Assembly: GCA_963850345.1 (NCBI GenBank)
Contig: CAWKKW010000005.1
Coordinates: 1-64,000, forward strand
DNA length: 64,000 bases
Direction: 5' to 3'
Source: CAWKKW01 sp963850345
Lineage (GTDB): Bacteria; Acidobacteriota; Terriglobia; Terriglobales; Acidobacteriaceae
Below the pieces are notes generated by a model that saw only the letters and a program-made list of their open reading frames with translations, ran no database searches and was not told the DNA's origin. Positions 25,745 through 34,537 of this stretch are shown piece after piece. Position numbers and translations under genes: made by a program. Every line of letters starts with the position of its first letter. Position 1 is the stretch's first letter.

Positions 25745-26230
25745 ATGAAAAGCAGCAAGCAAGGTTTACGGGTCGGTGTAGCGGTAGCGATCATTCTAGG
25801 TACCATCAGCTATCTCGCCGTCAGCGGTGTGCAGGCCAACAAGAGCTACTACGTCACCATCCAGGAATTGCAGGGGATGGGAAGCAAGGCCTACACGCGC
25901 CATCTGCGCGTCGCCGGCAACGTGGCTCCGGGGTCGATCCAGCACGTCGGCACCAGCGCGCACTTCGTGCTGGTAGAGAACGACCGCCGAATCTCCGTAG
26001 ACTATAAAGGAACCGAGCCGCCACCCGACACCTTCAAGGATAACGCGCAGGCACTTGCCATCGGCACCTATGGCCGGGATGGCGTCTTCCATGCCACGCA
26101 ACTGCAGGCCAAGTGCGCATCCAAATACGCTCCTGCGCAGCCGGGAGCGACGCCGGGATCTGCTCCCGCCGCCACCAAAGCGACCGGAACTGCTTCGATG
26201 GTCGCGCCTGCAGACGGAATGCAGAACTAA
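25745..26230 (+). CDS. ccmE: Cytochrome c maturation protein CcmE, CxxxY type
   Basis: Periplasmic heme chaperone of System I cytochrome c maturation. 161 residues: a membrane anchor (LRVGVAVAIILGTISYLAVSG), then YYVTIQELQGMGSKAYTRHLRVAGNVAPGSI, FVLVENDRRISVDYKG, PPDTFKDNAQALAIGTYG and FHATQLQAKCASKYAP. In the usual protein heme binds covalently to His in HxxxY; here the position is Cys124 with Tyr128 (CxxxY), the variant described in some delta-proteobacteria and archaea. The Ala/Thr-rich tail is disordered. First gene of the ccm operon. Confidence 0.93.
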   Translation: MKSSKQGLRVGVAVAIILGTISYLAVSGVQANKSYYVTIQELQGMGSKAYTRHLRVAGNVAPGSIQHVGTSAHFVLVENDRRISVDYKGTEPPPDTFKDNAQALAIGTYGRDGVFHATQLQAKCASKYAPAQPGATPGSAPAATKATGTASMVAPADGMQN

Positions 26231-26337
26231 ACGGGGCCTCCGGTCTCGTTCGCCAGAACAGCATTCGCTCCGGCGGCCGGTCACGAGCAAGCCAGACAGC
26301 TTCGTTTCTTTGCATCGCGCATTGCCCCGGGACCCGT

Positions 26338-27012
26338 ATGCCTCCAATCGCTCAGCTAACTGGTGTCTCGAAGCTCTTCGGAACGTTTGCCGCGTTGCGG
26401 CAGGTGACCGTCAGCTTTGAGGTCGGCCGCTGCTACGTGTTGCTGGGCGAGAACGGCGCCGGAAAATCGACCTTGCTCCGTGTCCTTGCCGGCCTTCTTC
26501 GACCCAGCTTCGGAACGGTCCGGGTATTCGATGAAGAGAAGCCAGAAGACCATCGCGACCGCATCGGCTACATGAGCCATGCGCCGATGATGTATGACGA
26601 GCTTTCAGGGGTGGAGAACCTGCGCTACTTCGCCAGTCTGTATCGCGAGCGTCCCTGCCTCACGCCGGAGGAGGCGCTGCAGGCCGTAGGCTTGGACCCC
26701 AAGCTGGAGCGAACCTTCGGGCAGTATTCGCAAGGCATGCGGCAGCGGGCATCGCTGGCCCGCGTTCTGGTCGCGCAACCCGAACTGCTGCTGCTCGATG
26801 AACCTTTCTCAAATATGGACGTGACCAGCGCCCACCAGATGCTGACGTTGCTGGCAAAGTTCCGCTCCGAACAACGCACCATTCTGCTGACCACCCACCA
26901 ACGCGAACTGGCCGCTCCCCTGGCGGACTACTTCCTGACCCTGCAGGCCGGACGCCTGGTGGCGCTTGACCCTGGACCTTCACTGGTGAACACCGAGGTC
27001 GGGCAGGCATGA
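26338..27012 (+). CDS. ccmA: Heme-exporter ATPase CcmA
   Basis: ATPase of the CcmABCD complex that drives release of holo-CcmE. 224 residues from ATG 26338. Walker A GENGAGKS, Q-loop DRIGYMSHAPMMYDELSGVENL, signature YSQGMRQRASLARVL, Walker B LLLLDEPFSNMD, and H-loop TTHQREL are intact. It follows ccmE by 107 bp and overlaps ybaK by four bases (ATGA). Confidence 0.93.
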   Translation: MPPIAQLTGVSKLFGTFAALRQVTVSFEVGRCYVLLGENGAGKSTLLRVLAGLLRPSFGTVRVFDEEKPEDHRDRIGYMSHAPMMYDELSGVENLRYFASLYRERPCLTPEEALQAVGLDPKLERTFGQYSQGMRQRASLARVLVAQPELLLLDEPFSNMDVTSAHQMLTLLAKFRSEQRTILLTTHQRELAAPLADYFLTLQAGRLVALDPGPSLVNTEVGQA

Positions 27013-27494
27013 CGGCAACCAAGACCAACGCGGCCCGTTTTCTCGACTCTCTGCAGATTCCCTACCAACTGCGCGATTACACCGTTGATCCTGAGGATCT
27101 CTCCGCAACCAGCGTAGCCGCCAAGATCGGCATGCCAGCGGAAGAGGTTTTCAAAACGCTGCTCTGCGTCACTGCGGATCGCGAACACCTGTTCGCCGTC
27201 ATTCCCGGCGATGCGGAACTTGATTTTAAAAAGCTGGCCAAAGCTGCCGGCGGTCGCAAGGTCGAATTGGTATCACTGAAGGAGGTTCAGCCGCTCACCG
27301 GCTACATTCGTGGCGGAGTCACTGTCTTCGGCGCGAAGAAACCGTTCCCGGCATTTGTTGACGAAACGATTGAGCTCTTCGACTCCATCTCCGTTTCGGC
27401 CGGCTTGCGTGGAACTCAGTTGATTCTCGCGCCCGCCGACTACCTCCGAGCCGCAGAAGCTACGATTGCCGATCTGACCAGGGAGACCGAATGA
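27009..27494 (+). CDS. ybaK: YbaK/EbsC-type aminoacyl-tRNA deacylase
   Basis: 161 residues; hydrolyses mischarged Cys-tRNA(Pro) or related species. ARFLDSLQIPYQLRDYTV is the N-terminal part; VAAKIGMPAEEVFKTLLC contains the conserved Lys region; LFAVIPGDAELDFKKLAKAAGGRKVELVSLKEVQPLTGYIRGGVTVFGAKK includes the GYIxGG(V/I) motif. It overlaps ccmA and ccmB by four bases on each side, so it is translated inside the cytochrome maturation operon, an unusual location. Confidence 0.93.
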   Translation: MTATKTNAARFLDSLQIPYQLRDYTVDPEDLSATSVAAKIGMPAEEVFKTLLCVTADREHLFAVIPGDAELDFKKLAKAAGGRKVELVSLKEVQPLTGYIRGGVTVFGAKKPFPAFVDETIELFDSISVSAGLRGTQLILAPADYLRAAEATIADLTRETE

Positions 27495-28159
27495 CTTCCT
27501 ATCTCATCACCCACCTGGTCAAGGATCTGCGCATCGAGTGGCGGTCGAAAGACGCGGTCAACTCGATGTTGTTCTTCGCGCTGCTCGTGGTCGTGTTGTT
27601 CAGCCTGGCCTTCGATCCCACCCAGGCGGAGTCGAGGCGAATCGCCGGCGGCATTATCTGCGTCGCCACCATGTTTGCGTCGGTGACGGCTCTGAATCAG
27701 GCGTGGGCTCGGGAACTTCGGCACCAGGTCATTGACGCGCAACGCATGGCGCCCGCTCCTTCATGGTCGCTGCTGATGGCTAAGGTTGTCGCCAACTTCC
27801 TCTTCGTCACCATTATTCAGGTCCTGCTGGCGCCGTTTTTCATCATGTTCTATAACCTGCGCTCCATCGGTCCAGCGTGGCAACTGGCGCTGGTGCTGCC
27901 GCTGGGGACGTGGGCGCTGGTGGTCAACGGAACGTTCTTCGCTGCGCTCTCCATCCGCACGCGTAATCGGGAATTGCTCTTACCGTTGATTCTCTTCCCC
28001 ATCTTCATCCCTGCGCTGCTTGCCATGGTGACCGCGACGAGCGGCATACTGACCGGAGAATCGGACCCCAGCTGGTGGCTGCAGATGCTGGCCGGATACG
28101 ACATCATCTTCACCACCGTCAGCATGCTGTTGTTCGACACGATTTTCAATGCCGAATAG
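27491..28159 (+). CDS. ccmB: Heme-exporter permease CcmB
   Basis: Six-helix permease of CcmABCD. 222 residues: LITHLVKDLRIEWRSKDAVNSMLFFALLVVVLFSLAF is the conserved N-terminus with the RSKD motif. IAGGIICVATMFASVTALNQAWARELRHQVIDAQRMAPAP, FLFVTIIQVLLAPFFIMFY and LLLPLILFPIFIPALLAMVTAT follow. It overlaps ybaK and is followed by ccmC after 104 bp. Confidence 0.93.
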   Translation: MTSYLITHLVKDLRIEWRSKDAVNSMLFFALLVVVLFSLAFDPTQAESRRIAGGIICVATMFASVTALNQAWARELRHQVIDAQRMAPAPSWSLLMAKVVANFLFVTIIQVLLAPFFIMFYNLRSIGPAWQLALVLPLGTWALVVNGTFFAALSIRTRNRELLLPLILFPIFIPALLAMVTATSGILTGESDPSWWLQMLAGYDIIFTTVSMLLFDTIFNAE

Positions 28160-28263
28160 ACGCGACCTGCGGCTCGTTGAGAGCCCCAACATCGGCTATG
28201 CAGAACTCTTCCAGCGCCGATCCTTGCGCTGCTACACTACTGTCACTTTAAGAGGAAAACCGC

Positions 28264-28980
28264 ATGAAGGCGTTTCGCTGGTTGTGGCTCATCGTTACGG
28301 TCGGCTTGCTGGGATACGGATTCCACGTGGCCATGGACGTCGTGCCAACCGAAGCCACCATGGGCAATGTGCAGCGGATCTTCTACTACCACCTGCCCGC
28401 TGCCTGGCTGGCGTTCCTCTTTTTCCTGGTGAACTTCATCGCCTCGATCGTGTACCTGGCGGCACGCAAGAGCAATCTGAGACGCGCTCTGGGTGCGGAT
28501 GCGCTGGCTTTAGCCACAGCCGAAATGGGCGTGATCTTCTGCACCGTCGTCCTGGTCTCAGGACCGCTCTGGGCGCGCCCGGTCTGGGGAATCTGGTGGA
28601 CGTGGGATGAGCGGCTGACCTCCACCCTGGTCCTCTGGCTGATCTACGTCAGTTATCTGCTACTGCGCAACTTCGCAGGCGGCCCACAGATGCAGACCAT
28701 CGCCGCGGTGCTCGCAATCTTTGGCTACATCGATGTGCCTATCGTTTACATGTCCACTCGCTGGTGGCGTACCCAACATCCTGCCCCGGTCATTATGGGT
28801 GGTCCCAACTCCGGCCTCGATCCCAGTATGTGGCCGGCGGTGTGGTGGAACCTGGCTGGCTGGCTTATGTGGGGCTTGCTCATCACCGGTTTCCGCTATG
28901 GAGTCGAAAAGCGGCGCCAGGCGATCGACGAACGAGCCGCGCAGGAAGCGCTGCACTCCACCTTAGAAGTGACTCGATAG
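28264..28980 (+). CDS. ccmC: Heme-handling protein CcmC
   Basis: Membrane protein that presents heme to CcmE. 238 residues with six helices and the tryptophan-rich WWD motif PVWGIWWTWDERLTSTLVLW. Flanking heme-ligand histidines are seen in IFYYHLPAAWLAF and RWWRTQHPAPV. AGAGGAA ribosome site. The C-terminal EKRRQAIDERAAQEALHSTLEVTR is a cytoplasmic tail. CcmF, G and H are not within the window. Confidence 0.94.
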   Translation: MKAFRWLWLIVTVGLLGYGFHVAMDVVPTEATMGNVQRIFYYHLPAAWLAFLFFLVNFIASIVYLAARKSNLRRALGADALALATAEMGVIFCTVVLVSGPLWARPVWGIWWTWDERLTSTLVLWLIYVSYLLLRNFAGGPQMQTIAAVLAIFGYIDVPIVYMSTRWWRTQHPAPVIMGGPNSGLDPSMWPAVWWNLAGWLMWGLLITGFRYGVEKRRQAIDERAAQEALHSTLEVTR

Positions 28981-28992
28981 AAGGAGATCCCC

Positions 28993-29166
28993 ATGCTGCC
29001 GCTTTCTCTGCTTGCTGTTGGCTTTCCGTGGAACCATCAGATGGACTCCGTCATGGCACACCAGCATCTGATTGCTGCGTATGCCTTCACCTGGGGATTG
29101 CAGCTTGCATACCTGGGCTATGTGGTCGCGAAATGGCGCTCGCTGCGAAAACCCAGTTCGAGATAG
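28993..29166 (+). CDS. ccmD: CcmD-like small membrane protein
   Basis: 57 residues, below usual gene-calling size. AAGGAG is placed 7 bases before the ATG, 12 bp after ccmC. A hydrophobic helix (AAYAFTWGLQLAYLGYVVAKWRSLRK) with a basic end matches the CcmD topology, and its position after ccmC is where ccmD belongs. CcmD is poorly conserved, so the name rests on position, size and helix. A His-rich N-terminal segment (NHQMDSVMAHQHL) is unusual. Confidence 0.7.
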   Translation: MLPLSLLAVGFPWNHQMDSVMAHQHLIAAYAFTWGLQLAYLGYVVAKWRSLRKPSSR

Positions 29167-29613
29167 GCAAACTTCGGCAGACTTGATAGCCATGTTTTCG
29201 TTAGATTAGCCAGATCCGCCTATTGCTTCTCGTCACACTATCGGGACCGTTTATCACCAAAAACTGCAACTTCAGCCCGCCTATCGCACCTATGTAAATC
29301 CGTATTCCGCCCTGGAAACTGATCCACATTCCGGGAACTCCCCACCGATCGCCACTCCGCCTCTCGAATGCCTCACGAGGCAAATCCCTCCTGATCATCG
29401 GAATACCTCGGGAATGCGGCTTTCTTCCCTGACTTTTAACAGGTTAAGAGGGATGCCCGTGTTAACCGCTGCACCAAACTAAACTTCACTCAGATCTGTC
29501 ACTATGGCAGACGAATTGCTTACCTCCCGCTTGATTCCAATTATGAAATCGCGTCACAACTCCTTACGCACGAGTGGGCGCGAAAGAAATAGTACGAGAA
29601 ATCAGGAGGGTAG
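29167..29613. other. Intergenic region upstream of TonB receptor 1
   Basis: No supported gene. Contains a small palindrome TTAAC-AG-GTTAA at 29436-29447 and another GTTAAC near 29460, possibly an operator for the receptor gene. A weak minus-strand frame at 29201-29398 has no motif and no ribosome site. Confidence 0.4.
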
Positions 29614-32600
29614 ATGTCCAAATTTCTGCGGAAGTGTAATGTAGGCGGCCCACATAAGTCCGGACGCAAAGCGGTCGGAGCACTCGCGGTTAGTTTCGCT
29701 TTGGGTTTTGGAGTTTTCACCACCATGTCCCTGTCGCCGAGCGCGTATGCGCAGACCACCAGCGGTGACGTAGTGGGAACCGTGACCGACGCCACCGGGG
29801 CGGCGATTGACAATGCGAGCGTGGTAGCCACCAACAAGGCGACCGGGGTCATCTATAACGCTACGACTAACGCGAGTGGCGAATTCCGGTTTTCCAACCT
29901 GCCTCCAGGTTCTTACGACATCAAAGGCTCGGCCGCCGGATTCCGCACCTTCGTTTTGCAGGGCTTTGAAGCCCGCCTGAATCAGACCCTCGCAGCCAAG
30001 CTGGTATTGCCCGTCGCCTCAGCCACAACGCAGGTGGAAGTTTCCGCAGAAGCGGGTGTCGCCCTCGACACCACCACCGTGCAGCTGCAGCAGACCTTTT
30101 CGAACAAGGAAGTAAGCGAGCTACCGACAGCTACCATTGGCTTGGGCGTGCTCAACGTATCGTTGTTGAGCCCCAACGTTGCCACCAGCGGCGGTATCGG
30201 CGCTGGCACTGGACCCTCGGTTGGCGGTCAGCGCCCGCGCGCCAACAACTTCACCATCGAAGGCATCGACAATAACAACAAATCGGTCACCGGCCCGCTC
30301 ATCTATATCCCCAACGATTCCGTCGGCGAATTCACGCTGATCACGAACCAGTTCTCTCCGGAATTCGGCCACTCGGCTGGAGGCCAGTTCAATACCAACG
30401 TGTTGAGCGGCACCAACAGCTTCCACGGTCGCGCCTATGAGTACTTCAAGAATCGCAACATGAATGCGATCGATGCGCTAGTGGCGCGCGGCACCGACAA
30501 TCCCACCAATCCCCGCTACGACTACAACCGTTACGGCGGCCAGATCGGCGGCCCTATCAAGCGCGACCGCCTCTTCTTCTTCGCGAACTATGAACGCCAG
30601 ACGGTAGGCCAAAGCAACACCTATGCCATCTGCACGCCGACTGCCGACGGTTTGAGCACGCTTACCACCCTCGCGGGTCCTTACGGTTTCAACTCCACCA
30701 ACCTCGGAGTGTACGAGAAGTACATGCTCGCTGCACCCAGCCAGGCGATCGGCGGTCCGGGTGGAAACGACGCTGTCTGCGGCAACGGAAATGGACCCCA
30801 GGTGCTGACGGTGTTCAGCGGCACCGGACTGAACACCTCCACCGGCATCTATGGCAGCGGCTTGTCGACCGACATTCCGTTGGGCAACTATCAGGTGAAG
30901 GCGCCGAACTTCAGCAACTTCAAGGCGCTCACCACCAGCGGCGACTGGACCATCACGCCCTCTGACAGCTTCCGCCTCCGCTACCTCTACAACAACTTGG
31001 GCAACATCGACACGGCCGCCAGTCTACCTGCCTTCTTCCAGCCGCTCCCCAACAGATTCCACCTGGTCGCACTAAGCGAGTACCACAACTTCTCGCCATC
31101 ACTCACCAACGAAGTGCGCGTCGGTTTCAATCGCTACTTCAACGAGACCCCTTCCGGCTCATTCGCGTTTCCTGGTCTCGACATGTTCCCGAACCTGACG
31201 TTCAATGATCAGGGTGCCATCAACGTCGGCCCGGACGGCAATGCACCGCAATCCACCATCCAGAGCTTGTATCAGTTCACCGACAACATTAGCTGGGTCA
31301 AGGGCGATCACACGCTCAAGTTCGGCTTTGACGGGCGCAAGTTCATCTCGCCGCAAAGCTTCACTCAACGGGTTCGCGGCGATTACTACTGGAATGCCCT
31401 CACTGAGTATCTCCACGATCTAGGCGCAACCAACTTTGGCGAGCGCTCCACCGGCAACTTCTTCTACTACGGAGACCAGACTTCGTTCTACGGGTATGCG
31501 AACGACACCTGGCGGGTTCTACCAAATCTGAGCCTGAACTACGGCCTCCGCTACGAGTTCACCTCCGTTCCGGTGGGCGAGCGCTCACAGGTACTCAACT
31601 CAGCTGCCAGCGTTCCCGGGTTGATACAGTTTGGCAAGCCCAAGCCGCAGTACACCAACTTCGCTCCTCGCGTGGGCATCGACTGGGCTCCGGACCAGAA
31701 GACCTCGGTGCGCGCAGGCTTCGGTATGGCATACGACGTCTTGTATGACAACCTGGGCATCCTCTCGTTCCCGCCGCAGTACTCCTCCACCAACGATGTG
31801 GGAAATACCGGGCAGCCTCAGCCTGGCGATCCGAACTTCCTCGCCGGTGGCGGCCTTGCTCCCGGTAAAGGTACCCTGGCCACCTTTGCCACCGTCGCCG
31901 ATCAGCGCGCGGCCACCTCGGCGTACGTTCCCGATCAGAAACTGCCCTATGCGGAAACCTGGTCCCTTGGCGTACAGCGGGTCTTTGCGTCGAATTACAC
32001 TGCGGAAGTGCGCTATCTGGGTACCCGCGGTATTCACCTCTCCACCCAAATCCGCCTGAACCGCAGGCCCAAGGTCACCAGCAGCATGTTCATCCCGACC
32101 TTGACTTCAACTCCAACCAACACGTCTGCAGCCGCCTTCCCGACGACTCTAGGCGACATCACCGCGAAATCCAACTACATCTCGTCGTACCTGGACGCGG
32201 GCTTTACCTCTAGCGTCGTCTCGTTCGCACCCGCTTCGCAGTCAAACTACAACGGCCTTGCGGGAAGCTTGAATCGTCGCTTCCAGAATGGGCTCGATCT
32301 CAACTTCGCCTACACCTGGAGCAAAACGATGGACGATGCTACGGCCGATGTCTTCTCGACCGTGCTCACCCCTCGCCGCTCGCAGGATTGGCTGAACGTA
32401 TCGAACGACTACAGCCGCTCGGCACTTGATCGGACACATCGGCTATCGCTCGCGGCCATCTATGCCCTGCCCCTCTACAAGAACAGCCATAACTGGTTCC
32501 TCAAAAACGGTGTGGGCAACTGGGAAGTGGCGCCGGTCTACACCTACCAGTCGCCCGAATATGCCACGGCTCAGTCCGGAGTCGATTCCAACCAGAATGG

Positions 32601-33090
32601 CGATGCCGCAGGCGATCGCACCGTCATCAACCCGCACGGCAACAAGTCCCTGGGTAGCGGCGTCACGGCAGTATACGACCCCGCGCGCTCCAACCTGTGC
32701 GCCGCTCCAGACGTGACCTGTGCCGCCAATACGGTTGCGTACGTGGCCAAGAACCCGAATGCGTACTACATCCAGGCGCAGGTAGGTGCGTTGGCGAACG
32801 CTTCCAGAAACACACTGCCTCTCCGCCCAACCAACAACCTCGATGCCACGGCTATCAAGCGCTTCAATGTCACCGAGCGCTATTCGGTCGAGTTCCAGGC
32901 CCAGGCATTCAACACCCTCAACCATCCGCAGTTTGTCTCCGGTTCTATCAACACGGTTGACTCACTCGGAGATACCGCGGGCGCCACTACCAGCTTCCTG
33001 CGTCCAAACAACGGTCTCTTCGCCCAGCCCAGCAAGGTGTTCTCGAGCAATTCGCGCGTCTTGCAGCTGGCAGCCAAGTTCGTGTTCTAG
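29614..33090 (+). CDS. Oar-like TonB-dependent receptor with carboxypeptidase-regulatory domain
   Basis: Outer-membrane protein of 1158 residues. A twin-basic, long signal peptide ends near AYAQ at residue ~47. A CarboxypepD_reg-like domain follows (GDVVGTVTDATGAAIDNASVVATN...GEFRFSNLPPGSYDIKGSAAGFRTF). The plug contains SVGGQRPRANNFTIEGIDNNNKSVTG and EFTLITNQFSPEFGHSAGGQFNTNVLSGTNSFHGRAYEYFKNRNMNA. The rest is a beta-barrel with many aromatic strands ending LQLAAKFVF. This type is strongly expanded in Acidobacteriota, thought to import plant-derived glycans. Followed by a terminator; monocistronic. Confidence 0.93.
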   Translation: MSKFLRKCNVGGPHKSGRKAVGALAVSFALGFGVFTTMSLSPSAYAQTTSGDVVGTVTDATGAAIDNASVVATNKATGVIYNATTNASGEFRFSNLPPGSYDIKGSAAGFRTFVLQGFEARLNQTLAAKLVLPVASATTQVEVSAEAGVALDTTTVQLQQTFSNKEVSELPTATIGLGVLNVSLLSPNVATSGGIGAGTGPSVGGQRPRANNFTIEGIDNNNKSVTGPLIYIPNDSVGEFTLITNQFSPEFGHSAGGQFNTNVLSGTNSFHGRAYEYFKNRNMNAIDALVARGTDNPTNPRYDYNRYGGQIGGPIKRDRLFFFANYERQTVGQSNTYAICTPTADGLSTLTTLAGPYGFNSTNLGVYEKYMLAAPSQAIGGPGGNDAVCGNGNGPQVLTVFSGTGLNTSTGIYGSGLSTDIPLGNYQVKAPNFSNFKALTTSGDWTITPSDSFRLRYLYNNLGNIDTAASLPAFFQPLPNRFHLVALSEYHNFSPSLTNEVRVGFNRYFNETPSGSFAFPGLDMFPNLTFNDQGAINVGPDGNAPQSTIQSLYQFTDNISWVKGDHTLKFGFDGRKFISPQSFTQRVRGDYYWNALTEYLHDLGATNFGERSTGNFFYYGDQTSFYGYANDTWRVLPNLSLNYGLRYEFTSVPVGERSQVLNSAASVPGLIQFGKPKPQYTNFAPRVGIDWAPDQKTSVRAGFGMAYDVLYDNLGILSFPPQYSSTNDVGNTGQPQPGDPNFLAGGGLAPGKGTLATFATVADQRAATSAYVPDQKLPYAETWSLGVQRVFASNYTAEVRYLGTRGIHLSTQIRLNRRPKVTSSMFIPTLTSTPTNTSAAAFPTTLGDITAKSNYISSYLDAGFTSSVVSFAPASQSNYNGLAGSLNRRFQNGLDLNFAYTWSKTMDDATADVFSTVLTPRRSQDWLNVSNDYSRSALDRTHRLSLAAIYALPLYKNSHNWFLKNGVGNWEVAPVYTYQSPEYATAQSGVDSNQNGDAAGDRTVINPHGNKSLGSGVTAVYDPARSNLCAAPDVTCAANTVAYVAKNPNAYYIQAQVGALANASRNTLPLRPTNNLDATAIKRFNVTERYSVEFQAQAFNTLNHPQFVSGSINTVDSLGDTAGATTSFLRPNNGLFAQPSKVFSSNSRVLQLAAKFVF

Positions 33091-33141
33091 CACCGGCAGC
33101 AGCAACTCTGGCCGACGCACCACCCGGCCAGCTTTCACACG

Positions 33142-33166
33142 AAACCCCACCTTAGGGTGGGGTTTT
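33142..33166 (+). terminator. Rho-independent terminator of TonB receptor 1
   Basis: AAACCCCACC and GGTGGGGTTT form a 10-bp stem with a 4-base loop, followed by a T. Located 51 bp after the receptor stop. Confidence 0.9.
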
Positions 33167-33589
33167 GTCTTGTCTGAAGTCTCTTGGTCTTCAACTCGCC
33201 AGCAGGAACGTCCATCGCTAAGCAGCCCTCAAGAGAGCGCTGGGTTTCGTCGCCGAGTATGTGCTGCTTCAAGCCGGACTTATTACTTCTTCTGTATCTT
33301 GGTCCGGCTCTCACTTTTTCCGGTAGCTATCAGCAATGAGCGTATACTCGCGCTACTACCACCTCACTCGCGAGCCATTCGGCTCAGGTCTGGTTATATC
33401 TTCCCAGACAGCAAGTCCAGGCACCGGAGAACAGTTCTACTGGGAACCCGGTCCCGTCGCCTTGACATCATCGACGACAAGTTTCGGAATCTAACTGGAA
33501 CACCCACGTGTGTTACTCTCCTATGTGGCATCTAACTTATTGATACCATTTGAGTTGTAACAATTATGTTCGAAAAGACTGAAGGCTGA
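33167..33589. other. Intergenic region with one doubtful 52-codon frame
   Basis: A frame at 33336-33494 begins MSVYSRYYHLTREPFG, which recalls the opening of ExeA/TniB-type ATPases, but it has no ribosome site and no continuation. Otherwise nothing is recognised before the repressor gene at 33590. Confidence 0.25.
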
Positions 33590-34366
33590 ATGTCCTCCCT
33601 GAAGAAGCCCCACTGGGCAGCAAGGATCGAAGATCTCCTTCGCAAACTCGGATTGACACAGGCGGGATTGGCCGAGAGGCTGAGCGTTTCGCCCATGACA
33701 GTTTCCCGGTGGGTTCGTGGAACTCATCGTCCAACTGCAGAAACTTACATCAAGCTCGCTAATTTGGCCGGAACTCCGGAGAACTTGTATTTCTGGGAAC
33801 AGGCAGGATTGACCGGTTCCAATTCCCCTGCTCACTTTCTCGATGGGGACGCAATTCACACATCGGTGGTTGCGAAGCTCACTGCGTTCAAGATGGTGGC
33901 TGGTCAAAGGATCTCGTCTACCAGCATGGAAGAGCTTCCCGATGGAGTAGCCATCCCGCTGCTAGATGCGAAGGTCCACGCTGCCGCAGAGGGCCTGGGA
34001 CCACCTCCCGACCTCGATACCACTAAAGTCAACCACATCCTGACGGCTCCGCTTGAGTGGTGCACAAATACTCAGGCGCTGGTTGGGCTCAAGGTTCAAG
34101 GCGATTCCATGTCGCCCCTGATTGAGGACGGCTCAACCATCATCGTGGACACGGCCAGCACCAACCCTTCCAAGTTGGACCGAAAGATCGTAGTAGCTTC
34201 TCATCGAGATCAGGGTCTGAAATGTTCCTGGTTGCGCCAGGTGGGACCCTTGCAGATGCTGGTCGCCGAAAATCCGCTGTACGCTCCCGAAGAGTTCACG
34301 CCTAAAGGCCATTGGTCAATGCTAGGCGAAGTGATCTGGTGGATTACTACTCCCCCGAAACGTTGA
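33590..34366 (+). CDS. XRE-type repressor with S24 (LexA/CI-like) peptidase domain
   Basis: 258 residues. The helix-turn-helix is at 12-55 (RIEDLLRKLGLTQAGLAERLSVSPMTVSRWVRG). The S24 autoprotease domain has VQGDSMSPLIEDGSTIIVD with nucleophile Ser173 and the general-base Lys in GLKCSWLR (Lys211). The region before it (residues 115-160) should hold the Ala-Gly-like cleavage site; AAEGLGPP is a candidate. This architecture suits a stress-cleaved repressor of a phage or mobile element, yet no phage genes adjoin it. Targets unknown. Confidence 0.88.
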   Translation: MSSLKKPHWAARIEDLLRKLGLTQAGLAERLSVSPMTVSRWVRGTHRPTAETYIKLANLAGTPENLYFWEQAGLTGSNSPAHFLDGDAIHTSVVAKLTAFKMVAGQRISSTSMEELPDGVAIPLLDAKVHAAAEGLGPPPDLDTTKVNHILTAPLEWCTNTQALVGLKVQGDSMSPLIEDGSTIIVDTASTNPSKLDRKIVVASHRDQGLKCSWLRQVGPLQMLVAENPLYAPEEFTPKGHWSMLGEVIWWITTPPKR

Positions 34367-34537
34367 CCTTGCCGCATGTCGCTCCAGGCCCCTTCCGCGC
34401 GTACGCTCACGCCCAATTTTCCTGGGCAAAATAAATCTTCTAGTTTTCAAGTTCCGCTCCAATCCGGCTAACAATACTGTTACCGCGGGCATCCCAACAG
34501 AAAGAGGACCATATCGCGGCTAAATTGAAGGCTGCGA

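Noticed and set aside
28993..29166. Treating the 57-codon frame after ccmC as non-coding
   Set aside because: A strong AAGGAG site, a hydrophobic helix with basic end and the ccmD position make a gene more likely, so it was kept as a feature.
33336..33494. Small gene resembling the start of ExeA/TniB ATPases
   Set aside because: No ribosome site, no Walker motif, and the similarity covers only about 12 residues.
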